From contig NZ_JAFIFD010000048.1 of assembly GCF_020832205.1 (NCBI RefSeq), forward strand, positions 17,570 through 81,569: a stretch of DNA of 64,000 bases, read 5' to 3'. The DNA is from Exiguobacterium sp. (lineage in GTDB: Bacteria; Bacillota; Bacilli; Exiguobacteriales; Exiguobacteriaceae). Below the pieces are notes generated by a model that saw nothing but the letters and a program-made list of their open reading frames with translations, ran no database searches and was not told the DNA's origin. A program made the translations under genes and the position numbers. Every line of letters begins with the position of its first letter. The stretch's first letter is position 1. Below, piece after piece: positions 43,986 to 53,682 of the stretch.

Positions 43986-44011
43986 GTTCCCAGAGGCCGG
44001 TCAAGGTAAAC
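43986..44011 (-). promoter_or_regulatory. Candidate sigma-B promoter of rplY/ctc
   Basis: Reverse strand GTTTAC-N14-GGGAAC closely matches the sigma-B consensus GTTTAA-N12-15-GGGWAW, differing at the last base of each box. About 105 bases upstream of the start codon. Confidence 0.6.
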
Positions 44012-44044
44012 GTTACAGCCCGTTAAAAAAAGATTACAGCGTTG

Positions 44045-45853
44045 TCACATGACGCGCTTGAATAGCTTCTCAAGTTCATACGTGCTCCACTTCACGAGAA
44101 TCGGCCGTCCGTGCGGACACGTGTACGGAGATGCGGTCTGATTCAAATCATCGATCAGTTGGCGCATCATCTCGATGTTCAACGGATGGTTCGCTTTGAT
44201 TGAACGCTTGCACGCCATTAAGATCGAAGCCTCTTCGCGATACTTGGCAATATTAATGGAGCGGTCACGAATCGCCATCTCAATCAAATCGCGGACCGTT
44301 CCTTCGAGATCATGTTGCGGGTACCACGTCGGGATCTCGCGAACGAGAAACGTGTTGCCACCGAACGGCTCAAGTTGAAGACCGGCTTCTTCTAATAGCG
44401 GGGTGACTTCCTCGATGGCGAACGCTTCTTCTTGCGTGAATTCAAGAGTGAGCGGAAGAAGCAACAACTGATACTCTTTTTCGGGACGGCCGAGTTGCTC
44501 GTAAAACAGCTCATATTTGATCCGTTCTTGGGCAGCGTGCTGATCGATGACGTACATCCCGTCCTCGGCACCACAGACGATGTAGCTCGCATGGAGCTGT
44601 CCGATAATGTCGAGCGGAGGAAGCCGTTCTTCACGTTTCTCGGGGCGTGGCGCTTCGAACGCTTCTCGTTCCCGTGGCTCTTCTTGAACGAGCGGTGTCG
44701 GAGACCACTGGCTCGGAGACGTGATCGGTTCACGGGGAAGCGGATAGTTCCATTCAACCGGCTCCTTCACTTCAGGCGAACGTTCGACGGTAAAATCTAG
44801 CCGTTCTTGTTCAGACTGGACACGCTCCGGTTGCAGTTTCGGCTTCGACTGCACGGACGGGATGAGCCGTTGTTCGCGGAGCGTCAATTGCACGGTCTCG
44901 CGAATCAATTGACACAGTTCTTTCTCTTTCGAGAGCCGAACTTCCCGTTTCGTCGGGTGAACGTTGACATCGATGAGCATCGGGTCCATCCTCACCTCGA
45001 GCACGGCAATCGGATAGCGCCCGATTGGAAGGAGCGTATGGTATCCATCGAGCACACTTTGCGTCAACGCGAAGTTTTTAATGCTCCTCCCGTTCAAGAT
45101 GAGTGTCACGTACTGTTTATTCGACCGAGTCACTTCCGGGCGGACGAGATACGCGCTCAAACTGTAATCGTTCGTCTTGCTCGTCGCCGTGACGATCTGC
45201 GAGGCGACTTGGCGGCCGTATATGGCGAGCATCGCTTGCTTAACGTCTCCGTTCCCGTTCGTCCGGAGCAACTCTTTGTCTTCATGGAACGCTGACAGAC
45301 GGACTTCCGGATGGGATAGCGCGATTCGGTTGAGCGTATCGGTAATGCTCGCAAGTTCCGTCGCCGACGTCTTCAAATACTTCAACCGAGCCGGTGTATT
45401 GAAGAACAGCTGACTGACGGTGATTTCCGTGCCGACGTTGGTCGCTGCCGGGATCGTTTCGGTTACGACGCCGCCTTGCAGCGTCATTTCGAACCCGACT
45501 TCTTCTGCGCGGCGAGACTTGAGCGTGACGTGACTCACCGAAGCGATCGACGCGAGCGCCTCGCCTCGAAAGCCGAGCGTACGAATACGGAACAAGTCGT
45601 GTTCATCGCGAATCTTGCTCGTCGCATGACGTAAAAAAGCGCGCGCGGCATCTTCTTCATAGAAACCGTGGCCGTTGTCACGAACTTTAATCAACCGGAT
45701 TCCGGCCTCCTCGAGTTCAACCTCGATCTTTGTCGCACCGGCATCGATCGCGTTCTCGACGAGTTCTTTTACGACCGAGGCCGGCCGCTCGACGACTTCA
45801 CCGGCAGCGATTCGGTTCGCTAACTGTTCAGGAAGTTCTTGAATGATGCCCAT
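44045..45853 (-). CDS. mutL: DNA mismatch repair protein MutL
   Basis: 602 residues from ATG 45853 (AAAGGGTGAG upstream); the track start is twelve codons out. N-terminal GHKL ATPase (IAAGEVVERPASVVKELVENAIDAG, VRDNGHGF, LGFRGEALASI), a variable linker (330-420), then a C-terminal dimerization/endonuclease domain with DQHAAQERIKYE, the metal-binding endonuclease motif, so this is the nicking type expected in organisms without MutH. ACKRSIKANHPL and CPHGRPILVKW complete the metal site. Four bases after mutS. Confidence 0.96.
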   Translation of the reverse strand: MGIIQELPEQLANRIAAGEVVERPASVVKELVENAIDAGATKIEVELEEAGIRLIKVRDNGHGFYEEDAARAFLRHATSKIRDEHDLFRIRTLGFRGEALASIASVSHVTLKSRRAEEVGFEMTLQGGVVTETIPAATNVGTEITVSQLFFNTPARLKYLKTSATELASITDTLNRIALSHPEVRLSAFHEDKELLRTNGNGDVKQAMLAIYGRQVASQIVTATSKTNDYSLSAYLVRPEVTRSNKQYVTLILNGRSIKNFALTQSVLDGYHTLLPIGRYPIAVLEVRMDPMLIDVNVHPTKREVRLSKEKELCQLIRETVQLTLREQRLIPSVQSKPKLQPERVQSEQERLDFTVERSPEVKEPVEWNYPLPREPITSPSQWSPTPLVQEEPREREAFEAPRPEKREERLPPLDIIGQLHASYIVCGAEDGMYVIDQHAAQERIKYELFYEQLGRPEKEYQLLLLPLTLEFTQEEAFAIEEVTPLLEEAGLQLEPFGGNTFLVREIPTWYPQHDLEGTVRDLIEMAIRDRSINIAKYREEASILMACKRSIKANHPLNIEMMRQLIDDLNQTASPYTCPHGRPILVKWSTYELEKLFKRVM

Positions 45854-45857
45854 CGTC

Positions 45858-48383
45858 TCACCCTTTCTTTGCAGACTGTTGAAGCGCATAAAGCGCCTGC
45901 ATCGCCTCGATTGGATTCATGGCGAGTAAATCAAGATCGAGCAATTGTTGGCGGATGTCATCGCCTGTCTCGAACAACGACAGTTGAGCCGCCTCGTCTG
46001 CCGTCTCCGTCACGGCCGGCGAACGCGGGGTCGTGACCGGTTCGGCTTCAAGCGCTGACAGAATCGTTCTTGCTCGGTCAATCAATTCCGGGGGCAAATC
46101 GGCAAGTTCGGCGACGTGAATCCCATACGACTTGTCGGCTTTGCCCGGGTGTACCTCATGCAAGAAGACGACTCGGCCGTCCCGTTCAATCGCTCGGACG
46201 TGAACGTTCTCAAGCGCCGGGATCGACTCTTCTAGGACAGTGAGCTCATGATAGTGGGTCGAGAAGAGCGTCTTCGCCCCGATCGAGGCCGCGATATACT
46301 CGACGATCGCTTGAGCGAGCGCCATTCCATCATACGTCGACGTCCCGCGCCCAATTTCATCGAGTAAAATCAAACTGTTCGCTGTCGCTTCTGTCACGGC
46401 TTGACGAGTCTCCGTCATCTCGACCATGAACGTCGACTGGCCGCTCACGAGATCATCGGCCGCGCCAATGCGGGTGAATATCCGGTCAAACAAGGGAAGT
46501 TCGGCCGCTTCAGCCGGAACGAACGATCCGATTTGGTGCATGATCGTAATCAATGCGAATTGCCGCATGTACGTTGATTTCCCGGACATGTTCGGCCCTG
46601 TGATCAATAACATGCGACGACTGTCGTCAAGCGTCAAGTCGTTGGCGACGTATTCTCCGCGCGGGAGAACCGTCTCAATGACAGGGTGACGGCCGCGGTC
46701 GATTTGGACGTGAGCAGCTGTCGTCGCTCGAACGTAGTCACGTTTCTCAGCAACGATGGCGAGACTGAGCAACACGTCAAGCTCGCTCAGTGAGCGTGCC
46801 AGTTGTTGTAACGGCTTCGTCTCTCGTTTGACTCGGTCGCGGAGTTCGACGAACAGCTCATACTCAAGCGTACAGCTTTTCTCCTCGGCACCAAGAATGA
46901 GGGCTTCTTTTTCTTTTAATTCCGGCGTGACGTAACGCTCGGCGTTCGTGAGCGTCTGTTTCCGTTCATAACGGCCCTCCTCGAGCAAGCGTGCGTTCGC
47001 TTTCGTCACTTCCAAGTAATAACCGAAGACGCGATTGTAGCCGATTTTCAGCGACTTGATCCCGGTTGCGAGCCGTTCTTGTTGCTCAAGGTTGGCGATC
47101 CACGTCTTCCCGTTCGCTTTCGCCTCGAGCAGTTCATCTAACTCACTCGAATAACCGACACGAATCATTCCGCCTTCTTTCGTCGAGACCGGCGGTGCGT
47201 CGACAAGCGCCGAATGAAGCAACTTCGTCAACTCATCGAACGTATCGAGGTCTGCTTCAATTTGGCGAAGGCGTGACGCCTTGACCGATCGCAACAAGTC
47301 GCGCACGTCAGGGAGACGAGTGAGCGTGTCACGCAATTGCACGAGATCTCGCGCATTCGCCGTCCCGTATCCGACTTTGGCCACGAGACGTTCGATATCG
47401 TATACATGTTTTAACTGCTCTCGGAACTGGTCCCGGAGCATGAAGTCGTCTAGCAAGTTCTCGACTGCATCCAATCGGTCTTGAATCGCAGCTTCCGTAT
47501 AGAGCGGTTGCTCAAGCCAACGTTTCAACAACCGCCCCCCCATCGCCGTCGTCGTCTCGTCAAGCAAGGCGAGCAGTGACCCTTTTCGTTCTCCGGACCT
47601 TGCTGAACGGAACAGCTCGAGGTTTCGGGCCGTGTTGGCGTCGAGCTGCATGTGCTGCTCAACTTCATAGGCGACGGCAGGTTGCAAGTGGTCAAGTGAA
47701 CGTTTTTGTGTCCGTGTCAAATACGCGTACAGCAAGGCGAACGCGTCTCGTTGCGCCTCGTCTTTGGCATCTTGGGCCAAGTCGCTATCAATCCGGTCGG
47801 TTTGAACCGAGAGCGGGATGCCTAACGGCGCAAGTTCGTCCTCCAATCGTTCGTCATCGACGATCACTTCGTTCGGGAGGAGCCCTTCCATTTCCCGAAG
47901 TACGGCTTCTTTCGTCGGAAGCGTCGTGAGCCATGATTCGCCGGTCGTCACATCGCCACGGGCTACTCCATACACTGACCCATACTTCGAGACGGCGACC
48001 AAGTACCGGTTCTCTTTCTCACCGAGAGATGCCATGTACGTCCCCGGCGTGATCACTTGGATGACTTCGCGCTTGACGAGACCTTTCGTCGCCTTCGGGT
48101 CTTCCATTTGTTCACAGATGGCCACATTGAACCCTTTTTCGATCAATTGCTCGATATAGATGGCTGCCGAGTGGTGCGGGACCCCGCACATCGGAATCGG
48201 ATGCTCCGCATTTTTCCCGTTTTTAGCGGTGAGTGTCAATTCAAGCTCTTTGGCGACAAGTTGGGCATCTTCAAAAAACAGCTCATAAAAATCACCGAGC
48301 CGATAGAATAAAAAGGCGTCTGGATAGTCCGCCTTGATTGAAAAGTATTGTTTCATCATCGGGGTTTGATGTATCGTTTCCAT
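45858..48383 (-). CDS. mutS: DNA mismatch recognition protein MutS
   Basis: 841 residues. Mismatch-binding domain at the N-terminus with [14 protein letters not shown] (the Phe-x-Glu wedge), ATPase with Walker [28 protein letters not shown] and STHYHEL. C-terminal region includes a short QLSLF-type clamp-binding sequence ([11 protein letters not shown]), plausibly for the DnaN sliding clamp. Precedes mutL in the same operon; ymcA is upstream with an intervening hairpin. Confidence 0.97.
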   Translation of the reverse strand: METIHQTPMMKQYFSIKADYPDAFLFYRLGDFYELFFEDAQLVAKELELTLTAKNGKNAEHPIPMCGVPHHSAAIYIEQLIEKGFNVAICEQMEDPKATKGLVKREVIQVITPGTYMASLGEKENRYLVAVSKYGSVYGVARGDVTTGESWLTTLPTKEAVLREMEGLLPNEVIVDDERLEDELAPLGIPLSVQTDRIDSDLAQDAKDEAQRDAFALLYAYLTRTQKRSLDHLQPAVAYEVEQHMQLDANTARNLELFRSARSGERKGSLLALLDETTTAMGGRLLKRWLEQPLYTEAAIQDRLDAVENLLDDFMLRDQFREQLKHVYDIERLVAKVGYGTANARDLVQLRDTLTRLPDVRDLLRSVKASRLRQIEADLDTFDELTKLLHSALVDAPPVSTKEGGMIRVGYSSELDELLEAKANGKTWIANLEQQERLATGIKSLKIGYNRVFGYYLEVTKANARLLEEGRYERKQTLTNAERYVTPELKEKEALILGAEEKSCTLEYELFVELRDRVKRETKPLQQLARSLSELDVLLSLAIVAEKRDYVRATTAAHVQIDRGRHPVIETVLPRGEYVANDLTLDDSRRMLLITGPNMSGKSTYMRQFALITIMHQIGSFVPAEAAELPLFDRIFTRIGAADDLVSGQSTFMVEMTETRQAVTEATANSLILLDEIGRGTSTYDGMALAQAIVEYIAASIGAKTLFSTHYHELTVLEESIPALENVHVRAIERDGRVVFLHEVHPGKADKSYGIHVAELADLPPELIDRARTILSALEAEPVTTPRSPAVTETADEAAQLSLFETGDDIRQQLLDLDLLAMNPIEAMQALYALQQSAKKG

Positions 48384-48406
48384 TCGTTTTCACCTCTAGA
48401 AATTAG

Positions 48407-48431
48407 AACAGCTGACCAATGGCCAGCTGTT
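48407..48431 (-). terminator. Hairpin between ymcA and mutS
   Basis: AACAGCTG...CAGCTGTT with further pairing inside, then TTCTAATTT. A weak terminator or processing site; readthrough into mutS is likely. Confidence 0.5.
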
Positions 48432-48433
48432 TG

Positions 48434-48862
48434 TTAGTATCCGCAACCGCCGCGTGATTTCTCGGCCGCCATGCCACTTCCTGTTTTTCCTGCGAGGACA
48501 TCACCATCCGTCGCTTCGATGATGCGATCTGTCACCGAGTTGGCGAGCGTCACCGTCACGTATTGGAGTAAATCGTTCACTTCGACTTGTGTCTCTTGGA
48601 ACGCTTGGACGACCGGGATCGCGTCGAGCTCGTCCATCGCCTTGTCGATCTTCTGTTCGACTTTGGCGAGTGCTTCTGTCTTCCCGTAGTGTTGGCAGTT
48701 CACTGCTTCTTTTTGCAAGAACTTGATGCGTTTAATCAACGTTTGCACGCGCTCGCTCTCGTTGACTTTCGTCTCGGCTTCTTTGAAACGAGCCACTTCT
48801 GGTGTCTTCGCCAAAAGTTCTGCCAATTCTTTTGCTTTTTCGATCACTTGTTGGTCAGTCAC
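48434..48862 (-). CDS. ymcA: RicA/YmcA family regulator of mRNA processing and development
   Basis: 142 residues from a GTG start with AAAGGGG nine bases upstream. Helical YlbF/YmcA fold (VIEKAKELAELLAKTPEVARFKEAE). In B. subtilis RicA acts with RicF (YlbF) and RicT (YaaT) to direct RNase Y maturation of mRNAs and binds iron-sulfur clusters; the C-terminal GGCGY may supply a cysteine. Gene order ymcA-mutS-mutL equals Bacillus except that cotE is absent. Confidence 0.88.
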   Translation of the reverse strand: MTDQQVIEKAKELAELLAKTPEVARFKEAETKVNESERVQTLIKRIKFLQKEAVNCQHYGKTEALAKVEQKIDKAMDELDAIPVVQAFQETQVEVNDLLQYVTVTLANSVTDRIIEATDGDVLAGKTGSGMAAEKSRGGCGY

Positions 48863-48967
48863 GTTCGTAAACCCCTTTACTGTCTATAATGGTATCGTGC
48901 GTTTTCACGCACGCGAGTATTCTCCATCATTCTACCACGAACTTATAGCGAAATGTACATCACGGCT

Positions 48968-49396
48968 TCAGTTCGGAGCTTGCTTTTCACGAACCATGTC
49001 GACGTGCGGGATTCCGTCTTCTAAGTATTCATCGCTCGTTCGTACGAAACCAAAATTGGCGTAGAACGGTTCAACATATGTCTGTGCTTGCAAATACAAG
49101 TCGACGCCTTCATAGTCCGCGACGGCCGCTCGCATCAATTCCCGTGCATATCCTTTCCCGCGTTGTCCCGGTCTCGTTACGACGCGGCCAATCGCAATCG
49201 GAGAAGTGTTCACGAGAACGCGGAGCGCGGCGGCGATCTCGCCGTCCGACTCGATCCAATAATGGACCGCTTCAACGTCTTTCCCATCAACTTCTTGATA
49301 CGGGCAATCTTGTTCGACGACGAACACTTCTGTTCGCAACGCTAACAACTCATACAGTTCTTTCGTCGACAGCTCGTCAAATGTTTTCTTCTGCAT
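48968..49396 (-). CDS. ElaA-type GNAT acetyltransferase
   Basis: 142 residues from ATG 49396 (AAGGAG eight bases upstream); the track start lies ten codons out inside the previous gene. LYELLALRTEVFVVEQDCPYQEVDGKD is the ElaA/YjcF-like N-terminus, and VVTRPGQRGKGYARELM is the acetyl-CoA loop (RGKGYA). Substrate unknown. Located thirteen bases downstream of the carotenoid-type oxidoreductase on the same strand, so likely cotranscribed. Confidence 0.88.
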   Translation of the reverse strand: MQKKTFDELSTKELYELLALRTEVFVVEQDCPYQEVDGKDVEAVHYWIESDGEIAAALRVLVNTSPIAIGRVVTRPGQRGKGYARELMRAAVADYEGVDLYLQAQTYVEPFYANFGFVRTSDEYLEDGIPHVDMVREKQAPN

Positions 49397-49409
49397 CACA
49401 ACGTCTCCT

Positions 49410-50876
49410 TCATGATAACTTCGCACCGAGCGCTCGACCGACGTGAAGCCCGCTCGTCATCGCCCCAATCGTCCCCGCTCCCGGGAACACCGTATCTCCA
49501 CAAATGAAGAAGTTCGGTAATTTCGTCCGGTAGCTCGCAGCATGGAACAAGGCTTGACCCGGAGTCTGCGCATAGCCGCCGACCGCACCGTTCGGCCGGC
49601 GCGTATATTTCACCCATGCCCCGGGACCACCGGGCAAGAGGACACTTGACTGCCCCGTCCACTCCGGAAACCCTATTCTCACGGCTTCTAGTAAACGCTC
49701 GGTCCATTCATGTTCAAGTTTCTCATAGACGGCGCGCTGTTTCCAATCTTTCCATTCCGAGAGATCGACATGCGTCGAGACGGTGACGGTTCGTTCAGGC
49801 TGATCGGTGCGCAACACGTCCCCGCCGGCTGACATCGATATAAACGCGTGTCCACTCGGTAGGTGAGATGTATAAACTTGTTGGAACAATGGTCGGTCGT
49901 GACAGACGTGTTCTGGCAACGTCACATATAAACTAAAAGTCCCCCATTGCGTTTGGCGCAACTGACGCGCGTATTGTCGGTTGAAGCGCTCGGCATCTTT
50001 ACCGACGAGTAATCGACTCGTCGCCTCGAGAGGAATCGCGGAAACGACCGTATCGACGATGTCGAGTCTCCCTCGCCGATCGGTGAGCAGCCATCCGTCA
50101 CTGACCCGCCCCACGCTCATAATCTGACGTCCGAGCAGCGCCTCGCCCCCGTCGTTTCGGAAAGCGCGTTCGAGAGCATGGGCGAGTTGATACAAACCGC
50201 CTTCGACATAAAAAGCGCCTTCATGATAAATCGATAGGGCGACAGCCGCGAGTACATGACTCGCTTCCCTTGCCCCTGTCTGTAAACTATCGAGTAAAAT
50301 CCCATCGATCAATCGTTCAAATTCCGTACCGTCCAGTCGATGATGCTCCAGTGTCTTCTGGAGCGGCCGGTAGAGCTTCGGCCCGATGTGTAAAGATGCC
50401 GGACGGATACCTGATACAGCGGTCCATACGTCCTCGACGGAATGGAACGGCAGCGCGGGAAGTTGTTCGAACAAAGGTCGCAACGCCTCAAAATCAGCCC
50501 ACATTTCAAAAAGAAACGACCGGATTTGCGGAGCAAACGCCGGGAACTTGAACTCAAGCTCAGCGAGAAATCGGTCCCGCTCTTGGTGATAAACGACAGT
50601 CTGCCCTTCTAAATGAATATGCATCACTTCTCGTAACGGACGGACCGAAACCGTTTCATCTAAATAACGAAGTACCCGATCATGCAGTCCGCCTCGTTCG
50701 AATCCCATCCCGAGCGTCGCCCCGGCCGGGAACAAGTAGTCCCCTCGCTCGAATTTGCCGGCACATCCGCCCCATTCACGTGACGATTCATACACTGTCA
50801 CGTCATGTCCGTTTCGTTGCGCAAGTGCAGCCGCAGTCAACCCTGCGATGCCGCCTCCGATCACTCCAATTCGCAT
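49410..50876 (-). CDS. Phytoene-desaturase-like FAD oxidoreductase (carotenoid type)
   Basis: 488 residues. N-terminal FAD motif IGVIGGGIAGLTAAALA with SREWGGCAGKFERGDYLFPAG, and C-terminal FICGDTVFPGAGTIGAMTSGLHVGRAL, both typical of CrtI/CrtN/CrtP-type enzymes and plant-like carotenoid isomerases. It could desaturate, oxidise or isomerise a carotenoid; Exiguobacterium strains are orange from C30 carotenoids. The main crtM/crtN cluster is not in this window, so this is an isolated member and its exact step is unknown. GAAGGAGG upstream. Confidence 0.82.
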   Translation of the reverse strand: MRIGVIGGGIAGLTAAALAQRNGHDVTVYESSREWGGCAGKFERGDYLFPAGATLGMGFERGGLHDRVLRYLDETVSVRPLREVMHIHLEGQTVVYHQERDRFLAELEFKFPAFAPQIRSFLFEMWADFEALRPLFEQLPALPFHSVEDVWTAVSGIRPASLHIGPKLYRPLQKTLEHHRLDGTEFERLIDGILLDSLQTGAREASHVLAAVALSIYHEGAFYVEGGLYQLAHALERAFRNDGGEALLGRQIMSVGRVSDGWLLTDRRGRLDIVDTVVSAIPLEATSRLLVGKDAERFNRQYARQLRQTQWGTFSLYVTLPEHVCHDRPLFQQVYTSHLPSGHAFISMSAGGDVLRTDQPERTVTVSTHVDLSEWKDWKQRAVYEKLEHEWTERLLEAVRIGFPEWTGQSSVLLPGGPGAWVKYTRRPNGAVGGYAQTPGQALFHAASYRTKLPNFFICGDTVFPGAGTIGAMTSGLHVGRALGAKLS

Positions 50877-51017
50877 CGATATCGCCTCCTTCTTTCATCA
50901 TACCTTGATGCATCTTTTCCGTGACGATCCAACCTGTATTTTTAAGGTTTTTTGGACGAGGAGGCAGGGTTCTTCCAGACGATGGCGAAAAAATCGATAA
51001 AGGACAGGTGAAACCAT

Positions 51018-51515
51018 ATGCGAAGTCGGGTCATCATTTATTTGCTCATCCCCATTTTGATTTTCATCGGTATACTGATCACACCTCCATCAGAAGAATC
51101 GCAAAAAGTAGCCACGATGACGGCTGTCAACGTACAGGAAATGATTCCTTATGAACGAGAGTACACCGCTCAAAAAGTATTGCTCGAAGAGACGTTACAC
51201 GAGTATGAGGCGGTGATTGAAGAGTGGCAACTCGAACGCGGCGCCCGTATATCATACAGTTATGTTCTTCGTCTGCGCGGTTTTGAGACGGTCGTCCAAG
51301 TTGATGCCGGAGCGGCCAATACGCGATCGGACGGCTTCTACGCCATGCAGGCGCATAGCCCGATTTTCCAGGCTGCTCAACCGCTCTCGACCGGCTACCC
51401 AATCATTCTCTTCGCTACAGAACAAAGGCTCGTCCTCAATCAAATGGACATACGTGTCATTTATGAAGAGAACGGAGAGTTGAAAAAGTGGCACATCACC
51501 AGTCAAGAATCATGA
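51018..51515 (+). CDS. Hypothetical exported or membrane-anchored protein
   Basis: 165 residues. N-terminal hydrophobic segment VIIYLLIPILIFIGILI after two arginines acts as a signal or anchor; the rest is extracytoplasmic (about 140 residues, mixed alpha-beta, no cysteine pair or recognised motif). It could be a DUF3888-like secreted protein, but I am not sure. AGG nine bases upstream. It is followed after twenty bases by the nucleotidyltransferase gene in the same direction and may head that transcript. Confidence 0.7.
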   Translation: MRSRVIIYLLIPILIFIGILITPPSEESQKVATMTAVNVQEMIPYEREYTAQKVLLEETLHEYEAVIEEWQLERGARISYSYVLRLRGFETVVQVDAGAANTRSDGFYAMQAHSPIFQAAQPLSTGYPIILFATEQRLVLNQMDIRVIYEENGELKKWHITSQES

Positions 51516-51534
51516 CATTCAAAAGGAGTTATCT

Positions 51535-52257
51535 ATGCACTTCAAACTTGAACCCATCGCAGCGGCAAGGACGTTCGTCGCTACACATTTTCCCGACTGT
51601 GGAGCCGCGTTGCTCGCCGGGAGTGTCGTTCGTGGAGAGGCGACTGAAACGTCAGATCTTGACATCATCATCTTCGATGACACACTCGTCTCGTCATATC
51701 GGGAATCGTTTATCGAGTCCGGATGGCGCATCGAATTGTTCGCCCATAACTTGACCTCGTATCGCGAATTCTTTGAGCAGGATTGCCTCCGAGCCATTCC
51801 GTCATTGCCGAGAATGGTCACCGAAGGTATCGTCTTGATAGATACAGGTATCATCGAAGACATCAAACGTGAAGCGGGAAACTTGCTCGACGATGGGCCG
51901 GAGCCTTGGTCGGATGAGACGATTGAGATGAAGCGGTATTTTCTGACCGATGCGCTCGATGACTTGACTGGATGTACGAATCGCGCAGAGGGCTTGTTCA
52001 TCGCGAGTACTCTCGCCACGTTAGTCTGTGAGTTCATCCTGCGCACGAATCGACAGTGGATTGGCTCCTCCAAATGGACGTACCGCGCTCTCGATCGCCA
52101 TGATGCCCAAGCAGCCCGCGAGCTTGCCGATGCCCTAGAATGCTATTATCAAACGAACGAAACAGATGCGCTCATTCGTTACGTCGATAAGACACTCTCC
52201 CCGTTCGGTGGCCGGTTATTTGCCGGATTCAGTCGCGGAAAAACAAACGAAACGTGA
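51535..52257 (+). CDS. Nucleotidyltransferase-domain protein
   Basis: 240 residues. The polymerase-beta-type nucleotidyltransferase motif is complete: LLAGSVVRGEATETSDLDII with G-S and D-x-D, plus a later acidic residue in WRIELFAHN. A helical C-terminal half follows. Such stand-alone enzymes add a nucleotide to small molecules (for example aminoglycosides) or proteins. AAAGGAG upstream. It is followed nine bases later by a P-loop kinase, suggesting a two-enzyme modification unit; target unknown. Confidence 0.82.
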   Translation: MHFKLEPIAAARTFVATHFPDCGAALLAGSVVRGEATETSDLDIIIFDDTLVSSYRESFIESGWRIELFAHNLTSYREFFEQDCLRAIPSLPRMVTEGIVLIDTGIIEDIKREAGNLLDDGPEPWSDETIEMKRYFLTDALDDLTGCTNRAEGLFIASTLATLVCEFILRTNRQWIGSSKWTYRALDRHDAQAARELADALECYYQTNETDALIRYVDKTLSPFGGRLFAGFSRGKTNET

Positions 52258-52266
52258 GGTAAACCG

Positions 52267-52794
52267 ATGTTTTTTCTTCAAATGTCCGGGTTCCCCGGGT
52301 CTGGTAAATCGACGCTTGCTCGGGAGATTGCTCGACGACTAAATGCGGTCATCGTCGATCATGACGTCACAAAGACAGCGTTGCTCGAATCGATGGCGGA
52401 TCAACCGCTCGACACGGCACTCACCGGAAAAGTAGCTTATGACATCGATTGGGCGCTCGTCTCCTTCAATTTGTCGCTAGGCCGCAACGTCATCCTCGAC
52501 AGCCCTTGCCTATATGACGTGATGATCGAACGTGGTTTAGCTCTCACACGGGAACATGGTGCTACCTATCGCTACGTCGAGTGCATCGTCGACGACATCG
52601 ATGAAATCAATCGCCGCCTGCAAGAGCGCGAACGAAAGATTAGCCAAATCGAGTCCGTCATGCCAGATGATTTTCATCGGACCGTCGCAAACAGCAAAAA
52701 ACCACCCTTTATGCATACGCTTACAATCGATGCAAGCCGCTCTCTCGAAACGTATCTTCCCGACATCATCGGCTATATTCAACAGATTGATTAG
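52267..52794 (+). CDS. P-loop small-molecule kinase (AAA_33/zeta-like)
   Basis: 175 residues. Walker A SGFPGSGKSTLAREIARRL at the very N-terminus, then VIVDHDVTK, a lid with RLQERERKIS and a C-terminal segment; this is the AAA_33 family, which includes chloramphenicol phosphotransferase-like, adenylylsulfate- and polynucleotide-kinase-like enzymes and zeta toxins. No antitoxin partner is visible, so a metabolic or modifying kinase is more likely. Ends at a terminator. Confidence 0.82.
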   Translation: MFFLQMSGFPGSGKSTLAREIARRLNAVIVDHDVTKTALLESMADQPLDTALTGKVAYDIDWALVSFNLSLGRNVILDSPCLYDVMIERGLALTREHGATYRYVECIVDDIDEINRRLQERERKISQIESVMPDDFHRTVANSKKPPFMHTLTIDASRSLETYLPDIIGYIQQID

Positions 52795-52802
52795 TCGTTC
52801 TT

Positions 52803-52837
52803 TTCATCCAGTCCCATCAGGACCGGGTGAATTTTTT
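52803..52837 (+). terminator. Terminator after the NTase-kinase pair
   Basis: TTCATCCAGTCC-CATCA-GGACCGGGTGAA then TTTTTTT; eleven pairs with one mismatch. Confidence 0.75.
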
Positions 52838-52860
52838 TAATTATTTATGTATTTTTATAC

Positions 52861-52889
52861 TTTACAATTAATAATCATACATATACACT
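52861..52889 (+). promoter_or_regulatory. Sigma-A promoter of the binding-protein/HisC-like pair
   Basis: TTTACA-N17-TACACT, about 32 bases before the start codon, in an AT-rich stretch. Confidence 0.55.
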
Positions 52890-52920
52890 TAATCTCATAT
52901 CTTGAAGGAGGAATTTATAC

Positions 52921-53682
52921 ATGAAGAAATGGATCGTTACAGGGGCGCTCGTCATGAGTGCCATCGTACTTGGGGCTTGCAGTCAAGAGACAACGGGAGA
53001 AGAAAAAAAGACGCTCGTCATGGGGACGAGCGCCGACTACTTCCCGTATGAATTTGTGGACACGGCGAACGGGGACGCCATTGTCGGATTTGACATTGAA
53101 ATTGCGGAGACAATTACCGAGCGTCTCGGCTACGAGTTAAAGATTGAAGATATGGATTTCGGAAGTCTGCTTGGCGCACTCAACGCTGGTCGTGTCGACT
53201 TCGTCATGGCAGGGATGACGCCGACGGAGGAACGGAAAGAGAATGCGGCCTTCTCGGACATTTATTTGTCGGCGACGAACTTGATCATGTCAAAAGATGA
53301 GTCACTTCAAGCGATTGAACAACTCGCTGGAAAGAAAATCGGCGTCCAGACATCGTCGATTCAAGAAAATATCGCGAAAGAGCAAGCACCGGACGCTGAA
53401 CTCGTCTCATTGAACAAGATTCCAGAAATCGTTCAAGAATTGAACACAGGTCGGATCGACGCGATGGTGATCGAAGACACGGTCGCCCAAAAATATTTGG
53501 ACCAAAACGCGGGCTTCTATACGTTCGCATTGAAAGAGGATGGTGAGAAAGGTTCAGCCGCCGCCTTCAAATTAGATGATGAACTTCGCGACCAATTCAA
53601 CGAAGAGTTGAACAAAATGATCGATTCAGGCGAAATCGACGAGTTGACGAAGAAGTGGTTCTCGATGGAGCCGACAGAATGA
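52921..53682 (+). CDS. Amino-acid-binding lipoprotein (solute-binding protein family 3)
   Basis: 253 residues. Lipoprotein signal with lipobox VLGAC (Cys 20), then a family-3 periplasmic-type binding fold: FPYEFVD, GFDIEIAETITERLGYEL, FVMAGMTPTEERK, and a second lobe. Binds a polar or other amino acid for import. No permease or ATPase gene is adjacent, which is unusual. Its stop overlaps the start of a HisC-like aminotransferase (ATGA), so the two are translated together. GAAGGAGG upstream. Confidence 0.9.
   Translation: MKKWIVTGALVMSAIVLGACSQETTGEEKKTLVMGTSADYFPYEFVDTANGDAIVGFDIEIAETITERLGYELKIEDMDFGSLLGALNAGRVDFVMAGMTPTEERKENAAFSDIYLSATNLIMSKDESLQAIEQLAGKKIGVQTSSIQENIAKEQAPDAELVSLNKIPEIVQELNTGRIDAMVIEDTVAQKYLDQNAGFYTFALKEDGEKGSAAAFKLDDELRDQFNEELNKMIDSGEIDELTKKWFSMEPTE

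Noticed and set aside
52267-52794. Zeta-type toxin of a toxin-antitoxin pair
   Set aside because: The kinase has the right fold class, but its neighbour is a nucleotidyltransferase and no epsilon-like antitoxin frame exists.
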